Positions 38,817-50,436 of a stretch of DNA of 64,000 nt are shown here, piece after piece (position 1 is the first letter of the stretch; every line of letters starts with the position of its first letter). The stretch is taken from assembly GCF_003010935.1 (NCBI RefSeq), contig NZ_PGGN01000002.1:558001-622000 (forward strand), in the 5' to 3' direction. Made by a program: the position numbers and the translations under genes. The stretch is from Phyllobacterium endophyticum (GTDB lineage: Bacteria; Pseudomonadota; Alphaproteobacteria; Rhizobiales; Rhizobiaceae). The notes beneath the pieces were generated by a model. That model ran no database searches, was not told the origin of the DNA, and was given only the letters and a program-made list of their open reading frames with translations.

Positions 38817-39868
38817 TGCGTTTACTCATTCTTGGCACCGGGCATATGGCTAATGCCCACGCCAGAAACTTCATCGAGATCGAAGGGGTTACCCTGGCCG
38901 GAGCCGTTGACATCGACAAGGTCAGGGCAGAGGCCTTTCGGGACAAGTACTCGTTCGAGCGGGCCTTCACATCGCTCGAAGATGCACTTGCGTGGGGCGA
39001 TTTCGATGCCGTCGCCAATGTGACGCCGGACGGTGCGCATCACTCCACGACCATGAAGTGCCTAGCTGCCAATAAGCATGTATTTTGTGAGAAGCCATTG
39101 GCGACCAACTATCAAGACGCCATGGAAATGGCGGAGACGGCAGAGACGTCCAACCTGGTGGGAATGGTCAATCTCACCTATCGCAACGTTGCACAATTGC
39201 AGACCGCGCGCCTTCTTGTGACCAGCGGTCAGGTGGGGAAAATCCGGCATGTGGAGGCGTCCTACCTCCAGAGCTGGCTCGTGTCGAAGGTCTGGGGCGA
39301 TTGGCGCACCGAAAGCCAGTGGCTTTGGCGCCTGTCGAAGCAGCATGGATCGAATGGTACGCTCGGGGACGTCGGTGTACACATCCTGGACTTTGTCGTC
39401 TTCGCTACGGACACCGAAATTGACGAGGTCTTTTGCCGGCTTAAGGCCTTCGACAAGGCCGATGGCAACCGGATCGGAGAATATCAACTCGACGCCAATG
39501 ACAGTTTCACCATGACGGTGAGCTTCACCAATGGTGCTCTCGGCGTCGTCCATTCCAGCCGGTGGGCCACCGGGCACGTGAACGAACTGCGCCTGCGGGT
39601 CTATGGCGACAAGGGTTCATTCGAGATACAGCACCGGCACGACGGATCGAAACTGTTCATCTGCCTCGGCGACGACATTGAGACCGCCAGCTGGAAGGAG
39701 ATGGAAGCTGAGCCGGTTCCCACGAACTATCAGCGCTTCGCCGAAGCTGTGGGGCAGGGCCGGACACTAGAGCCCTCATTTCGTCACGCGGCCAAGCTGC
39801 AGAGAGCTATTGACCTTGCTACCGTAACCGAGGTCGATCGCCGGGAACATCGCCTTGGATCAGCGTAG
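38816..39868 (+). CDS. thuB: Gfo/Idh/MocA family oxidoreductase, ThuB-like
   Basis: A 350-residue NAD(P)-dependent sugar oxidoreductase. The Rossmann fold starts RLLILGTGHMANAHARNFIE, and the family lysine is in HVFCEKPLATNYQDAMEMAE. The C-terminal domain carries GDVGVHILDFVVFATDTEID. ATG at 38816 overlaps the thuA stop (TGATG). The pairing with thuA indicates oxidation of trehalose-like disaccharides at C3; other sugars are possible. The 3' end overlaps the convergent moeA gene by nine bases. Confidence 0.88.
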   Translation: MRLLILGTGHMANAHARNFIEIEGVTLAGAVDIDKVRAEAFRDKYSFERAFTSLEDALAWGDFDAVANVTPDGAHHSTTMKCLAANKHVFCEKPLATNYQDAMEMAETAETSNLVGMVNLTYRNVAQLQTARLLVTSGQVGKIRHVEASYLQSWLVSKVWGDWRTESQWLWRLSKQHGSNGTLGDVGVHILDFVVFATDTEIDEVFCRLKAFDKADGNRIGEYQLDANDSFTMTVSFTNGALGVVHSSRWATGHVNELRLRVYGDKGSFEIQHRHDGSKLFICLGDDIETASWKEMEAEPVPTNYQRFAEAVGQGRTLEPSFRHAAKLQRAIDLATVTEVDRREHRLGSA

Positions 39869-41068
39869 CATCATCACGTCGCATGTCGATCCAGCCGTGG
39901 CCGCTGCTGCGTGCGGTTCCCGTACGATCAGGCCGTTTGCCTCTGCCAGGAATTTCAACATGGACGAGTCCTGCACAGGAAATGGTGTTGCAACGAGGTG
40001 CCCCCCGGGCGCTTTCGTAATGCGGGCACGAACATAATCCTGACGCTGATCATTGGCGCCCATATCTGTTGCAAGCAGCGCGGGGCGAAGATCCTGGACA
40101 TGGGGCAATCCAAGCATGGCGTGGATTAACGGCATCAAGAATATATGAGCGCAAATCAGGCTTGAAACCGGATTGCCGGGTAGACCCAAAATCTTCATGT
40201 CCTGCAACCGCCCAAACATCAGCGGCTTGCCGGGCCGCAGAGCGATCTTCCAAAAATCGAGCTCCATGCCCTTTGCTGCAAGCGCAGGCTTGACGAGATC
40301 GTGATCACCGACTGAAGCGCCGCCAAGGGTCACAAGGATATCTGCATTCGCATTCAAGGCCCGATCGAGCGCATCACTCAGAGCATCAAGACGATCCTCG
40401 GCAATCCCGATGTCAATCGGGTGGCCTCCGGCCTGACGTATGATCTGTGCCAGACCAAAGCTGTTGGAAGAAATAATCTGATCGGGCCTATACTTTTCAC
40501 CCGGCATGACCAACTCGTCGCCGGTTGCAAGAATGGCAACGCGTGGCTTCCGGACCACATCGATCGTGGGGTGATCAGCTGCGGCAGCGAGCGCGAGCGC
40601 AGCCGGATCCAGAACTCGTTTGGCCCGAAGCAGCAGATCACCTTCGTCGAAGTCGAGACCGGCCTTCCGGATGTTCCTGCCGAATGCAATGGTTTGAGCA
40701 ATGCTGACCTCGCCGTCTCCGGCAACAGTATTCTCCTGAACAACCACGCTGTCGGCGCCTTCGGGAACAGGGGCGCCTGTGAAAATGCGAACCGCTTCGC
40801 CGGCGTTCAAGACACCGGAAAATGCGTGGCCCGCTGCAGATTGCCCAACCAGCCGCAGCGAAACCGGAACGTTCACCACGTCGGCGGCTCTAACAGCGTA
40901 ACCGTCCATTGCTGAGGCTGCAAAGGGTGGCTGTTGACGTTTTGCAAGCAAATCAGCAGCAAGGACGCGGCCGCCAGCGGTGGCGAGCGGGACCGTTTCG
41001 ACTTCAGCGGTTTGTGCGCTGGCAATTATGCGCCTTAGTGCCTCGTCAACCGGCAGAAGTCCCGTCAT
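39860..41068 (-). CDS. moeA: Molybdopterin molybdotransferase MoeA
   Basis: A 402-residue enzyme inserting molybdate into adenylated molybdopterin. Motifs are PPFAASAMDGYAVRAAD in domain 1, the MoCF fold with ILATGDELVMPGEKYRPDQI, NSFGLAQIIRQAG and LVTLGGASVGDHDLVKPAL, and LMFGRLQDMKILGLPGNPVS. ATG at 41068, one base after the moaC stop, is preferred to the frame start at 41089. It belongs to a trpD-trpC-moaC-moeA operon. Confidence 0.96.
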   Translation of the reverse strand: MTGLLPVDEALRRIIASAQTAEVETVPLATAGGRVLAADLLAKRQQPPFAASAMDGYAVRAADVVNVPVSLRLVGQSAAGHAFSGVLNAGEAVRIFTGAPVPEGADSVVVQENTVAGDGEVSIAQTIAFGRNIRKAGLDFDEGDLLLRAKRVLDPAALALAAAADHPTIDVVRKPRVAILATGDELVMPGEKYRPDQIISSNSFGLAQIIRQAGGHPIDIGIAEDRLDALSDALDRALNANADILVTLGGASVGDHDLVKPALAAKGMELDFWKIALRPGKPLMFGRLQDMKILGLPGNPVSSLICAHIFLMPLIHAMLGLPHVQDLRPALLATDMGANDQRQDYVRARITKAPGGHLVATPFPVQDSSMLKFLAEANGLIVREPHAAAATAGSTCDVMMLR

Positions 41069-41069
41069 G

Positions 41070-41564
41070 CTACTTCTCGCTCGCCGCAACCGACCAGTCG
41101 CCGGATTTTCCGCCAGTTTTCTGCAAGAGTCGAATGTCCTGAATTATCATTCCCTTGTCGGCAGCCTTCGCCATGTCGTAGATGGTCAGGCACGCGACGG
41201 AGACTGCGGTGAGCGCTTCCATCTCAACACCGGTTTTGCCGGTCAGTTTTACGGTTGCCACCACGTGCAGCCCCGGCAGTGCCTCATTGGCTTCTATATC
41301 GATCGAAATCTTGCTCAGCAGGAGAGGATGACAAAGCGGAATAAGATCATGGGTCTTTTTCGCTGCCATGATGCCGGCAATCCGCGCAGTTCCAATGACG
41401 TCACCCTTGGCAGCATCGCCAGCTTTGATGAGGGCCAGCGTTTCGGGGCGCATTCTTACTGAGCCTTCAGCCACTGCGACCCGGTCCGTTTCAGCTTTGC
41501 CACCGACGTCGACCATGTGGGCAGCGCCGGTCTCGTCAAGGTGCGTAAGCTTTGATCTTGTCAT
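41070..41564 (-). CDS. moaC: Cyclic pyranopterin monophosphate synthase MoaC
   Basis: A 164-residue enzyme of molybdenum-cofactor synthesis, acting after MoaA. Motifs are [55 protein letters not shown], and [20 protein letters not shown] followed by AKAADKGM. Its start overlaps the trpC stop by four bases (ATGA). The link of trpDC to moaC-moeA is a known arrangement in Hyphomicrobiales and not a pathway link. Confidence 0.97.
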   Translation of the reverse strand: MTRSKLTHLDETGAAHMVDVGGKAETDRVAVAEGSVRMRPETLALIKAGDAAKGDVIGTARIAGIMAAKKTHDLIPLCHPLLLSKISIDIEANEALPGLHVVATVKLTGKTGVEMEALTAVSVACLTIYDMAKAADKGMIIQDIRLLQKTGGKSGDWSVAASEK

Positions 41565-42376
41565 GCCGCGTCAGTCTGGTTTTCTTCGCCTTGCAACAGG
41601 GTTTTGGTCGCCGTCGCAACGTCGTCCTGGCGCATGAGGCTTTCGCCTACAAGGAATGTGCCGATGTTGCATTTGGCAAGCCTGTGGCAATCGGCATTGG
41701 TGAAAACACCGCTCTCACTGACGAGAAGTTTGGAGGAGGGCACCATTCTCGCCAGTCGTTCTGAAACGGCAAGATCCACGCTGAAAGTACGCAGATCACG
41801 ATTGTTGATGCCCAGCAACGGCGAATTCAGCTTCAATGAGCGCTCGAGCTCTGCCTCATCGTGCACTTCGACAAGCACGTCCATGCCGGTCTCGAGCGCT
41901 GCCTCTTCAAGCGCTTTCGCCGCATCATCGGTCACGCTCGCCATGATGATCAGAATGCAATCGGCGCCCCAACTACGCGCTTCATAGACCTGATAGGTGT
42001 CGAACAGAAAATCCTTGCGCAAGGCGGGCAGCCTTGTCGCGGCCCGCGCAGCTTTCAGATATTCCGGAGCGCCCTGAAAAGACGGCGTATCGGTAAGCAC
42101 GGAAAGGCATGCCGCGCCGCCTGTCTCATAGGCCTTTGCCAATGATGGAGGATCAAAATCCGGTCGTATCAGGCCTTTCGATGGGCTAGCCTTCTTGATT
42201 TCGGCGATAAGAGCAAATTGTCCAGCAGCACGCTTGTCCTGCAAGGCGGAAACGAATCCTCGTGGTGGCTCCTGATCCAGTGCTTGTGCCTTCAGCTCAT
42301 CAAGTCGAACACGCGCCTTCGCTGCAGCAATTTCCTCGCGCTTGTAGGACTCGATCTTGCGAAGGATATCAACCAT
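41561..42376 (-). CDS. trpC: Indole-3-glycerol phosphate synthase
   Basis: A 271-residue TIM-barrel enzyme of tryptophan synthesis. Motifs are [76 protein letters not shown] and [23 protein letters not shown] at 42376 sits just past the trpD stop; a TTG two codons earlier is possible. It is a separate TrpC, not fused to TrpF. Confidence 0.97.
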   Translation of the reverse strand: MVDILRKIESYKREEIAAAKARVRLDELKAQALDQEPPRGFVSALQDKRAAGQFALIAEIKKASPSKGLIRPDFDPPSLAKAYETGGAACLSVLTDTPSFQGAPEYLKAARAATRLPALRKDFLFDTYQVYEARSWGADCILIIMASVTDDAAKALEEAALETGMDVLVEVHDEAELERSLKLNSPLLGINNRDLRTFSVDLAVSERLARMVPSSKLLVSESGVFTNADCHRLAKCNIGTFLVGESLMRQDDVATATKTLLQGEENQTDAA

Positions 42377-42378
42377 GG

Positions 42379-43398
42379 TCAAAGCGCCTCACTGTTGGAG
42401 ACATGTACGAGCTTCCTCAGAACATTTCGCGCAGCACCGCTGTCGATCGAATGCGCGGCCATTTCGATACCCACCTTGAGATCGGCTGCCACGCCCGCAA
42501 TTACAAGCCCGGCACCAGCATTGAACAAGGTGATGTCTCGATAAGCGCCGTGCGCGCCGTCGAGGACCGAAAGCAGTGAGACGGCGTTCTCGTCAGCTGT
42601 CCCGCCTTTCAAATCGTCCGGATTGACGAGGCGCAGGCCAAAAGATTCCGGGTCGATCTCGAACGAGCGCACGTTTCCGTTTTCGAGGGCTGAAACTTTG
42701 GTCACGCCCGCTGTGGTGATCTCGTCCAGACCATCGCCATGGACGACCCAGACGGCCTCGGATCCCAACTTCTTCAGGACATGAGCAATCGGTTCGACCC
42801 ATTCGGGAGCGAAGACGCCAACGAGCTGGCGTTTTACGCCTGCGGGATTGGTCAACGGTCCAAGCAGATTGAAGATGGTGCGGGTACCAAGTTCAACGCG
42901 GGCAGGTCCGACATGCTTCATTGCCGGGTGATGCATGGGGGCGAACATGAAACCGATTCCAGCCTGTTCGATACAGGTGGCAATCAGTTCCGGGCTGATC
43001 TCGATGTTGATGCCCAGTGCCGCCAGCGTATCGGCCGCACCGGAACGCGACGAAAGCGCGCGATTGCCATGCTTGGCAACCGGCACACCGGCTCCGGCAG
43101 CAACAAAGGCAGCACAAGTCGACACATTGTAGGAGCCGGACTGGTCGCCGCCAGTGCCGACAATGTCTATGGCATCGGCCGATGTGACAACCCTGAGCAT
43201 CTTGGAGCGCATGGCGGAAACAGCACCGCTGATCTCATCGATGTTCTCGCCGCGTACCCGCAACGCCATGAGGAGGGCGCCGATTTGCGCCGGCGTTGCC
43301 TGACCGGACATCATGATGTCGAAGGCCTCCACGGCTTCCCCCTGCGAGAGCGCCTTCCCCGCCGCCGCGATGCCGATGAAACGCTTCAAGTCAGCCAT
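42379..43398 (-). CDS. trpD: Anthranilate phosphoribosyltransferase
   Basis: A 339-residue enzyme joining anthranilate and PRPP. The motifs are [60 protein letters not shown] and [19 protein letters not shown] gap of 12 bases separates it from the upstream ppiD gene on the same strand. Confidence 0.97.
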   Translation of the reverse strand: MADLKRFIGIAAAGKALSQGEAVEAFDIMMSGQATPAQIGALLMALRVRGENIDEISGAVSAMRSKMLRVVTSADAIDIVGTGGDQSGSYNVSTCAAFVAAGAGVPVAKHGNRALSSRSGAADTLAALGINIEISPELIATCIEQAGIGFMFAPMHHPAMKHVGPARVELGTRTIFNLLGPLTNPAGVKRQLVGVFAPEWVEPIAHVLKKLGSEAVWVVHGDGLDEITTAGVTKVSALENGNVRSFEIDPESFGLRLVNPDDLKGGTADENAVSLLSVLDGAHGAYRDITLFNAGAGLVIAGVAADLKVGIEMAAHSIDSGAARNVLRKLVHVSNSEAL

Positions 43399-43410
43399 GT
43401 TCTCTTTGAC

Positions 43411-45300
43411 CTAACGTGCAAGTGCCTGATTGATGACTGTCTGATTGATCGAGACCGGATAAACCGTTTGCAATTGTGCAACGAGCTGGTCCAGCAGGTC
43501 ATCGGCGATACGGGAGCCGAAGGCATCCTTTTCCACACTGGTCAGGGTTTCGGGTCCGACATTTGCGGGCTCGATAGCTTCAGTGACCTTGAAGATCAAT
43601 TTCGATCCGTCGGATGCGGATTCCGTTACACCTACAAGTCCCTCTGGTCCATCAAAGATTGCCGCGACGCCCCCTTCGCCAAGATCGGCGTCCTTGCTCT
43701 GCCGTGTAATGCCGCGTTTCGTATCCTTGGTAAATTTGAACTCCGACGCGATGTCATCGAGCGACGTTCCCCCGGCAACGCGTTTGCGAACCTCTTCCGC
43801 CTTCTCATTGAGACGCCTCTCGGCTTCGACAGCCTTCCAAGCCGCGATAACGCGAGGTTTTACTTCTTCAAGCGGGCGTTCGCGTGCAGGGGTTACGCTG
43901 TCAACGTCGTACCAGAGATAGCTGTTTGTGCCGAGGCTGAACGGCTCATTGTCAAATCCGACATCTGCCTGAAATATCGCCGCCAGCTGGTTGTCGTCAA
44001 AGGGAAGGTCTGGAAACTCCTTCTCATCCGGTCCGCGACCGCTGGCATCGACAGCGTCGATCGTTACCACTTTAAGATTCTGTTTTGCCGCGGCCTCCGC
44101 CATGCTGGCTCCGTCGGCGCGCGCGTTCTCGTAAGCGTCGTGTACCTCGGTGATGACGTTGGCAGCCTGCGTCAGCGCGATTGTTTCGCGGATTTCGTTC
44201 TCGACTTCCGCCAGCGGTTTGATGACTGCAGGGGTAGTCGCGGTTACTCGAACCAGAACAGGGCCAAATGCCCCTTTCAGCACGTCACTCACGCCGTTTG
44301 CCGGAATAGAAAAGATCGCATCCGCTATCGACTGGTCGGGAAGAGCGGTCTTGGGGAATGTTCCAAGACGTACATCTTCCGCCGTCTTGCCTTCAGCCTT
44401 GACGATGTCGTCAAAGCTCGTTCCTGCGACGATTTTGTCATGTGCTGATTTGGCTGCCTCGTCGTTGGCGAAGGTCAGCTGCTCGATCGTACGGGTTTCC
44501 GGTGTTGAATAGCGGGCAATATTCTTGTCGTATTCCGCCTTGATCTCCTCGGGCGTCACCGAAGCAGGGTTCGCGATGTCCTTTGGTTCAAGTTTGACAT
44601 AGCTGACCTTGCGGTATTGTGGCGCCCCATAAACTTCCTTGTTCGCGTCGAAATATTTCTTCAACTCAGCATCACTTGGATCGGCGATGTCGCTGACAAA
44701 GCTTTTCGGCATGGCGACATAATCAATCGTGCGGGACTCGCCCTTGTAGAGGGCAACCGCCTTAAGCAGCGTGTCGGGCGCCTTTACACCATCAGCCACC
44801 GCTTCGACGATCTGCTGGCGCCGGGCGACTTGCGCACGATTGTCGAGGTAGTTTTGCGGGCTCATGCCGGCGTTGCGCAGGACCATATCAAATTGTGCAG
44901 GGTTGAAGCGCCCATCGGCACCCTGAAATGCCGGATCTTCAGCCGCAAGCTGGGCCAGCCGATCCTTGGACAGACCGAGCGACATGGTGCGCGCCTGTTC
45001 GTCAAGGACAACGCCTGCAACGAGCTGCCCTTGGACTTGATGACCAATTCCTATGGCATCGGCCTGTTCACGCGTCAAACGCTGGCCAAAGCGTTGCGAC
45101 AATGCCGCAAGCTGGCGATCATAAGCCAGGCGATAATCAACCGGCGAGACTTCGGAATGTCCCGCGCGAATGGCCGCGTTACCGCCGATGGCGCCGAGGA
45201 TCGTATTGGAAACACCCCATCCGGCAAAGCTGATCACCAGAAGGCCCATGAGCACCTTGACCACCCAAGTCCTTGCGAGGTTGCGGAGAGAGTCGAGCAT
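43411..45300 (-). CDS. ppiD: PpiD-like periplasmic peptidyl-prolyl isomerase / chaperone
   Basis: A 629-residue protein anchored by one N-terminal helix (VLMGLLVISFAGWGVSNTIL) with the rest in the periplasm. A SurA_N_3 chaperone segment follows, with the typical GQRLTREQADAIGIGHQVQG and RNAGMSPQNYLDNRAQVARR. Around residue 265-360 a degenerate parvulin domain is seen (TFANDEAAKSAHDKIVAGTS). PpiD helps newly secreted outer-membrane proteins near the Sec translocon. It is the first gene of the unit ppiD-trpD-trpC-moaC-moeA, and it diverges from tpiA. Confidence 0.93.
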   Translation of the reverse strand: MLDSLRNLARTWVVKVLMGLLVISFAGWGVSNTILGAIGGNAAIRAGHSEVSPVDYRLAYDRQLAALSQRFGQRLTREQADAIGIGHQVQGQLVAGVVLDEQARTMSLGLSKDRLAQLAAEDPAFQGADGRFNPAQFDMVLRNAGMSPQNYLDNRAQVARRQQIVEAVADGVKAPDTLLKAVALYKGESRTIDYVAMPKSFVSDIADPSDAELKKYFDANKEVYGAPQYRKVSYVKLEPKDIANPASVTPEEIKAEYDKNIARYSTPETRTIEQLTFANDEAAKSAHDKIVAGTSFDDIVKAEGKTAEDVRLGTFPKTALPDQSIADAIFSIPANGVSDVLKGAFGPVLVRVTATTPAVIKPLAEVENEIRETIALTQAANVITEVHDAYENARADGASMAEAAAKQNLKVVTIDAVDASGRGPDEKEFPDLPFDDNQLAAIFQADVGFDNEPFSLGTNSYLWYDVDSVTPARERPLEEVKPRVIAAWKAVEAERRLNEKAEEVRKRVAGGTSLDDIASEFKFTKDTKRGITRQSKDADLGEGGVAAIFDGPEGLVGVTESASDGSKLIFKVTEAIEPANVGPETLTSVEKDAFGSRIADDLLDQLVAQLQTVYPVSINQTVINQALAR

Positions 45301-45450
45301 TAAAAGTCACCGTATCAGTCAAGAGGCTTGTTTGAATTCACAGGGGAATAGCGTCATGGAAGGCTTGTGTCGATTGCTTTATGGAGTGAATTTGCTAGTC
45401 AGGCAAACAATTGCCGCGAAATTGCCGATCAATCGACCGAGGAACGCCCC

Positions 45451-46215
45451 ATGACCCCAGATGTCCGTCCACTTGTTGCTGGTAATTGGAAGATGAACGG
45501 GACGGGAGATTCTCTGGACGAGTTGCGCACCATCGTCAACCGCCCGAACTCTGCGATAGGTGGGAAGATCGACGCCCTGATCTGTGTCCCGGCGACGCTC
45601 GTGTTCCGGGCTGCCCAGTCTGTCAGTGGTGAGGCCTTGAACATCGGCGGTCAGGATTGCCACGCCAAGAGATCTGGCGCGCATACCGGAGACATCTCGG
45701 CGGACATGCTCAAAGATGCAGGTGCATCTCACGTCATCGTCGGCCACTCCGAGCGTCGGACCGATCATGGCGAAACCGACAACATGATCAATGCGAAGGC
45801 TAGGGCCGCCTGGGATGCCGGGCTGATCGCGATCATTTGCATTGGAGAGACGGAAGCGCAACGCGAGGCTGGCTCCACGCTTGGAATAATCGGCGGACAG
45901 CTGGCCGGTTCTGTCCCCGATGGCGCTAGCGCGTCTAACACCATTGTCGCGTATGAGCCAATCTGGGCGATCGGAACGGGTCTGACGCCGACGGCTGCCG
46001 ATGTACGCGAAGTACATGCATCGATCCGATCCACCTTGACCAGGCGTTTAGGTGCGGACGGCGAGAGAATGCGGATACTCTATGGCGGATCCGTGAAGCC
46101 AGCCAATGCGGTCGAACTCCTGGGCGTCGAAAACGTCGACGGTGCTCTCGTGGGAGGCGCAAGCTTGAAAGCCGCGGACTTCCTCGCCATCTGTGAAGCA
46201 TACCATTCGCTATGA
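45451..46215 (+). CDS. tpiA: Triose-phosphate isomerase
   Basis: A 254-residue glycolytic enzyme. The conserved parts are [10 protein letters not shown] with the catalytic Lys, [18 protein letters not shown] with the His, [19 protein letters not shown] with the Glu, and [16 protein letters not shown] for phosphate binding. ATG at 45451, preceded by GAGGA, is chosen over the longer frame from 45367, because the first strand begins immediately after it. Confidence 0.97.
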   Translation: MTPDVRPLVAGNWKMNGTGDSLDELRTIVNRPNSAIGGKIDALICVPATLVFRAAQSVSGEALNIGGQDCHAKRSGAHTGDISADMLKDAGASHVIVGHSERRTDHGETDNMINAKARAAWDAGLIAIICIGETEAQREAGSTLGIIGGQLAGSVPDGASASNTIVAYEPIWAIGTGLTPTAADVREVHASIRSTLTRRLGADGERMRILYGGSVKPANAVELLGVENVDGALVGGASLKAADFLAICEAYHSL

Positions 46216-46327
46216 AGGTCGATGGTGACCGCTCCGGCGACTGGAAATCTGTCGCCGTACGGGCTTGGTTTATCGGCTGATACGGTGTAAAGAGCCGCGT
46301 CCGACCCCTAGAAAGCAGAAAATACAC

Positions 46328-46813
46328 ATGCAAACCGTTGTCATTGTCATACATCTTCTGATTGTACTTGCCCTCGTCGGGGTCGTGCTTATGCAGCGCT
46401 CTGAAGGTGGTGGTCTCGGGATCGGCGGCGGCTCGGGCTTCATGACGGCGCGCGGCGCTGCGAACGTGCTGACCCGGGCGACGGCTATTCTTGCTACGGG
46501 CTTTTTTATCACTTCGCTCGCACTTGGCATCATGGCCAGATACGGTGAAAATCCGACTGATATTCTCAACCGCATTCCGGCAACGACGGGCAGTCAGCCC
46601 GCCGGCCAGCAAGCTCCGGCAGGTGGAGGCATTCTCAACCAGCTCGGCGGTCCATCCTCGAATAATGCAACGCCGCCAGCAGGAAACGCTCCAGCTGCGC
46701 CCCCGGCCGCAGGTTCGACAGCGCCGGGTACAGCCGCGCCAGAATCGACGCCCGCGCCGACTGCGCCTGTCACTCCGGCGCAGCCTGCCAATCCGGTCCC
46801 GAATTCTCAGTAA
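46328..46813 (+). CDS. secG: Preprotein translocase subunit SecG
   Basis: A 161-residue small subunit of the SecYEG channel. Two membrane helices are seen: VVIVIHLLIVLALVGVVLMQ and ILATGFFITSLALGIMA, joined by the conserved SEGGGLGIGGGSGFMTARGA and ANVLTRATA. The remaining 85 residues form a Pro/Ala/Gly-rich tail, long even for rhizobia and probably disordered in the cytosol. It follows tpiA and precedes pyrG, a typical arrangement. Confidence 0.95.
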   Translation: MQTVVIVIHLLIVLALVGVVLMQRSEGGGLGIGGGSGFMTARGAANVLTRATAILATGFFITSLALGIMARYGENPTDILNRIPATTGSQPAGQQAPAGGGILNQLGGPSSNNATPPAGNAPAAPPAAGSTAPGTAAPESTPAPTAPVTPAQPANPVPNSQ

Positions 46814-46851
46814 TTCGTGCTTCCGGCGGTTTTGTCGAGGCAATAGGGTAG

Positions 46852-46877
46852 AAGGTGTTGCGCTTGCGCAACCCTTT
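46852..46877 (+). terminator. Probable terminator after secG
   Basis: A perfect GTTGCGC-TT-GCGCAAC hairpin is extended by AAGG/CCTT with one bulged T. The following T run is only three bases, so it is a weak terminator. Confidence 0.5.
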
Positions 46878-47022
46878 GATGTGAACAATCAATCCGTGCT
46901 GTTCTTCACGGCGATTTGCATTGAGAACAAACTGCTCTTCGGATATCGCGATATTCAGATTGGCCTCGGGCCTCGCATACGCTGCTGATAGCGTTATGCA
47001 ATCTCTGCGGGAACTTTAAACT

Positions 47023-47694
47023 ATGCTGTCACGTCGCACACTGCTCATCGGAATGTCACTTCTGGCAATAACCGGCCCGGCATCTGCCGAGCCAATTCTC
47101 AAGAAAATCCTGAATCCTTTCGGCGGCGGTAGCGATGAGGTCGAAGCCGCGGCAGTTGCGCAACCCGTCAAGGTTGCCGAAGTCCGCAAACCTGCGCAGC
47201 CGGTGAAAAACAAGAACAAGTATGGGATCGACCCGAAATACATGCCGCAGGACGTCGAGTTTAGCGGCTATAGGCCCGGTACGATCGTGATCGACCCGAA
47301 GGCAAAGTTCCTCTACCTGGTCCAGAGTTCGTTCACGGCGCGCCGTTATGGTATTGCAGTTGGCAAGGAAGGCCTTGAGTTCAAAGGTACGGCGGTCGTC
47401 CAGACCAAGCGCGAGTGGCCGCGCTGGATTCCCACTAAAGAAATGATTGAACGTGAACCAGCTCACTATGCCAAGTACGAAAACGGCATGGATGGCGGGC
47501 CGGGCAATCCGCTCGGTGCACGTGCACTTTACCTGTCGCAGGGCAACAAGGACACGCATATCCGCATCCATGGCACTATCGTCCCATCGAGCATCGGAAG
47601 TTCCGCCTCCAACGGCTGCTTCCGCATGGTCAATGATCACGTAATCGATCTCTACAATCGCGTTACCATCGGCACGGAAGTCATTGTTCTGTAA
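47023..47694 (+). CDS. L,D-transpeptidase (YkuD domain)
   Basis: A 223-residue exported enzyme. The first 23 residues form a signal peptide ending ASAEP. The YkuD domain starts GTIVIDPKAKFLYLVQSS and has the active-site block IRIHGTIVPSSIGSSASNGC followed by FRMVNDHV, which includes the HG and the SxGC[FI]R cysteine. Such enzymes make 3-3 crosslinks in peptidoglycan or attach outer-membrane proteins to it, both known in Hyphomicrobiales. The gene is single and ends in a strong terminator. Confidence 0.94.
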   Translation: MLSRRTLLIGMSLLAITGPASAEPILKKILNPFGGGSDEVEAAAVAQPVKVAEVRKPAQPVKNKNKYGIDPKYMPQDVEFSGYRPGTIVIDPKAKFLYLVQSSFTARRYGIAVGKEGLEFKGTAVVQTKREWPRWIPTKEMIEREPAHYAKYENGMDGGPGNPLGARALYLSQGNKDTHIRIHGTIVPSSIGSSASNGCFRMVNDHVIDLYNRVTIGTEVIVL

Positions 47695-47716
47695 CAATTA
47701 GCTTCATGCTTTTTCG

Positions 47717-47750
47717 AACGGCCAGACTTTGCGTCTGGCCGTTTTGTTTG
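47717..47750 (+). terminator. Rho-independent terminator after the L,D-transpeptidase gene
   Basis: An 11-base perfect stem AACGGCCAGAC / GTCTGGCCGTT with loop TTTGC, followed by TTGTTTG. Confidence 0.88.
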
Positions 47751-47827
47751 AAATGAAAATGGATTGGAACGGGGAAAACGGCTTTCCAGCCGATTTTTTT
47801 GTGGCCAAATCACTTGCAAAGGACTAA

Positions 47828-49468
<1,641 letters not shown>

Positions 49469-49480
49469 GATCCTATCCCT

Positions 49481-49503
49481 CGTCCTCCTCCCGTCGAGGA
49501 GGA
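49481..49503 (+). repeat. Short inverted repeat between pyrG and the VOC gene
   Basis: GTCCTCCTC and GAGGAGGAC are perfect nine-base arms around CCGTC, followed by CTGAGCGAAGCGACGGAG. The sequence resembles palindromic intergenic repeats of rhizobia. There is no T run, so it is not a standard terminator. Confidence 0.5.
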
Positions 49504-49539
49504 CTGAGCGAAGCGACGGAGAAGGAAGAAGCGGGCGCC

Positions 49540-50436
49540 ATGACGATCACTGCACCTCGCACCCCGCGTCCTGTCGACCATCTGGTCCTGCCCACTGCTG
49601 GCCTCGATAGCGCGCGTGCCCGGTTGGAGTGCTTGGGCTTCACCGTAGCGCCCGTTGGTAAGCACCCATTTGGCACGGAGAACGTGTGTGTTTTCTTAGG
49701 CGACGGCAGCTTTCTCGAACTCTTGGCAGTCAGTCAGCGTGAGATGTGCGAAGAAGAGGCGCGGAACGGCAATGTCTTCGTCGCAAGGGATCAGGCTTAC
49801 CGTTTTCGTAACGGAGACGAGGGTTTCTCCGCTCTTGTCATGGGTACACATGACGCGACCGGCGATCACGAGGCGTTCACCAAAGCCGGCATTTCCGCAG
49901 GAAATATCCTTGATTTCTTTCGACCATTTACGAGTCCGGACGGGAAAGAGGACATAGCTGGTTTCCGTCTCGCGTTCGCGGCCGATCTGCGCGCCCCTGA
50001 CGCCTTCTTTTTCACTTGCCAGCGATTGAACACGCCCAAGGTTGATCGCGCGGCGCTGCAGACCCACAAGAATGGTGTATTTGAGCTGCGTGAAATTGTC
50101 CTCTCGGAGGTTAATCCGACCGATTTCCAGTATCTGCTACAGGAAGTCGTCAATCAGCGCGACGTTACCGCGCACTCCTTTGGTATGGATGTGCGATCGG
50201 CAACTGCCAATGTTGCGGTGTTGACGCCACAAGGCTTGCGTTCGTTCTTCGGTATCGAGGCGTCCGAAAATGAGCGTGGTTTGCGCCTGCAGGCGTTTGT
50301 GCTGGCGGTCCGCGATATCGCTGCGGTTGAAACCTTGCTCATGACCAACAATATCCCGTACGAAAAGCGTGGTTCCCGTCTGATTGTGCATAAGGCACCA
50401 GGTCAGGGCGCCGCCATCGCATTTGAGGCCTCCTGA
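49540..50436 (+). CDS. VOC superfamily (glyoxalase-like) protein
   Basis: A 298-residue protein with two vicinal-oxygen-chelate modules. The N-terminal one begins [20 protein letters not shown] and matches the glyoxalase_3-like domain; a conserved [13 protein letters not shown] supplies a Glu ligand. A second, weaker module begins around residue 205. No substrate can be assigned. It overlaps kdsA by one base (TGATG), so they are co-translated. A link to Kdo synthesis is not implied by the fold. Confidence 0.85.
   Translation: MTITAPRTPRPVDHLVLPTAGLDSARARLECLGFTVAPVGKHPFGTENVCVFLGDGSFLELLAVSQREMCEEEARNGNVFVARDQAYRFRNGDEGFSALVMGTHDATGDHEAFTKAGISAGNILDFFRPFTSPDGKEDIAGFRLAFAADLRAPDAFFFTCQRLNTPKVDRAALQTHKNGVFELREIVLSEVNPTDFQYLLQEVVNQRDVTAHSFGMDVRSATANVAVLTPQGLRSFFGIEASENERGLRLQAFVLAVRDIAAVETLLMTNNIPYEKRGSRLIVHKAPGQGAAIAFEAS

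Noticed and set aside
42739-44448. Plus-strand open frame of 569 codons
   Set aside because: It lies antisense to trpD and ppiD, both with clear family motifs.
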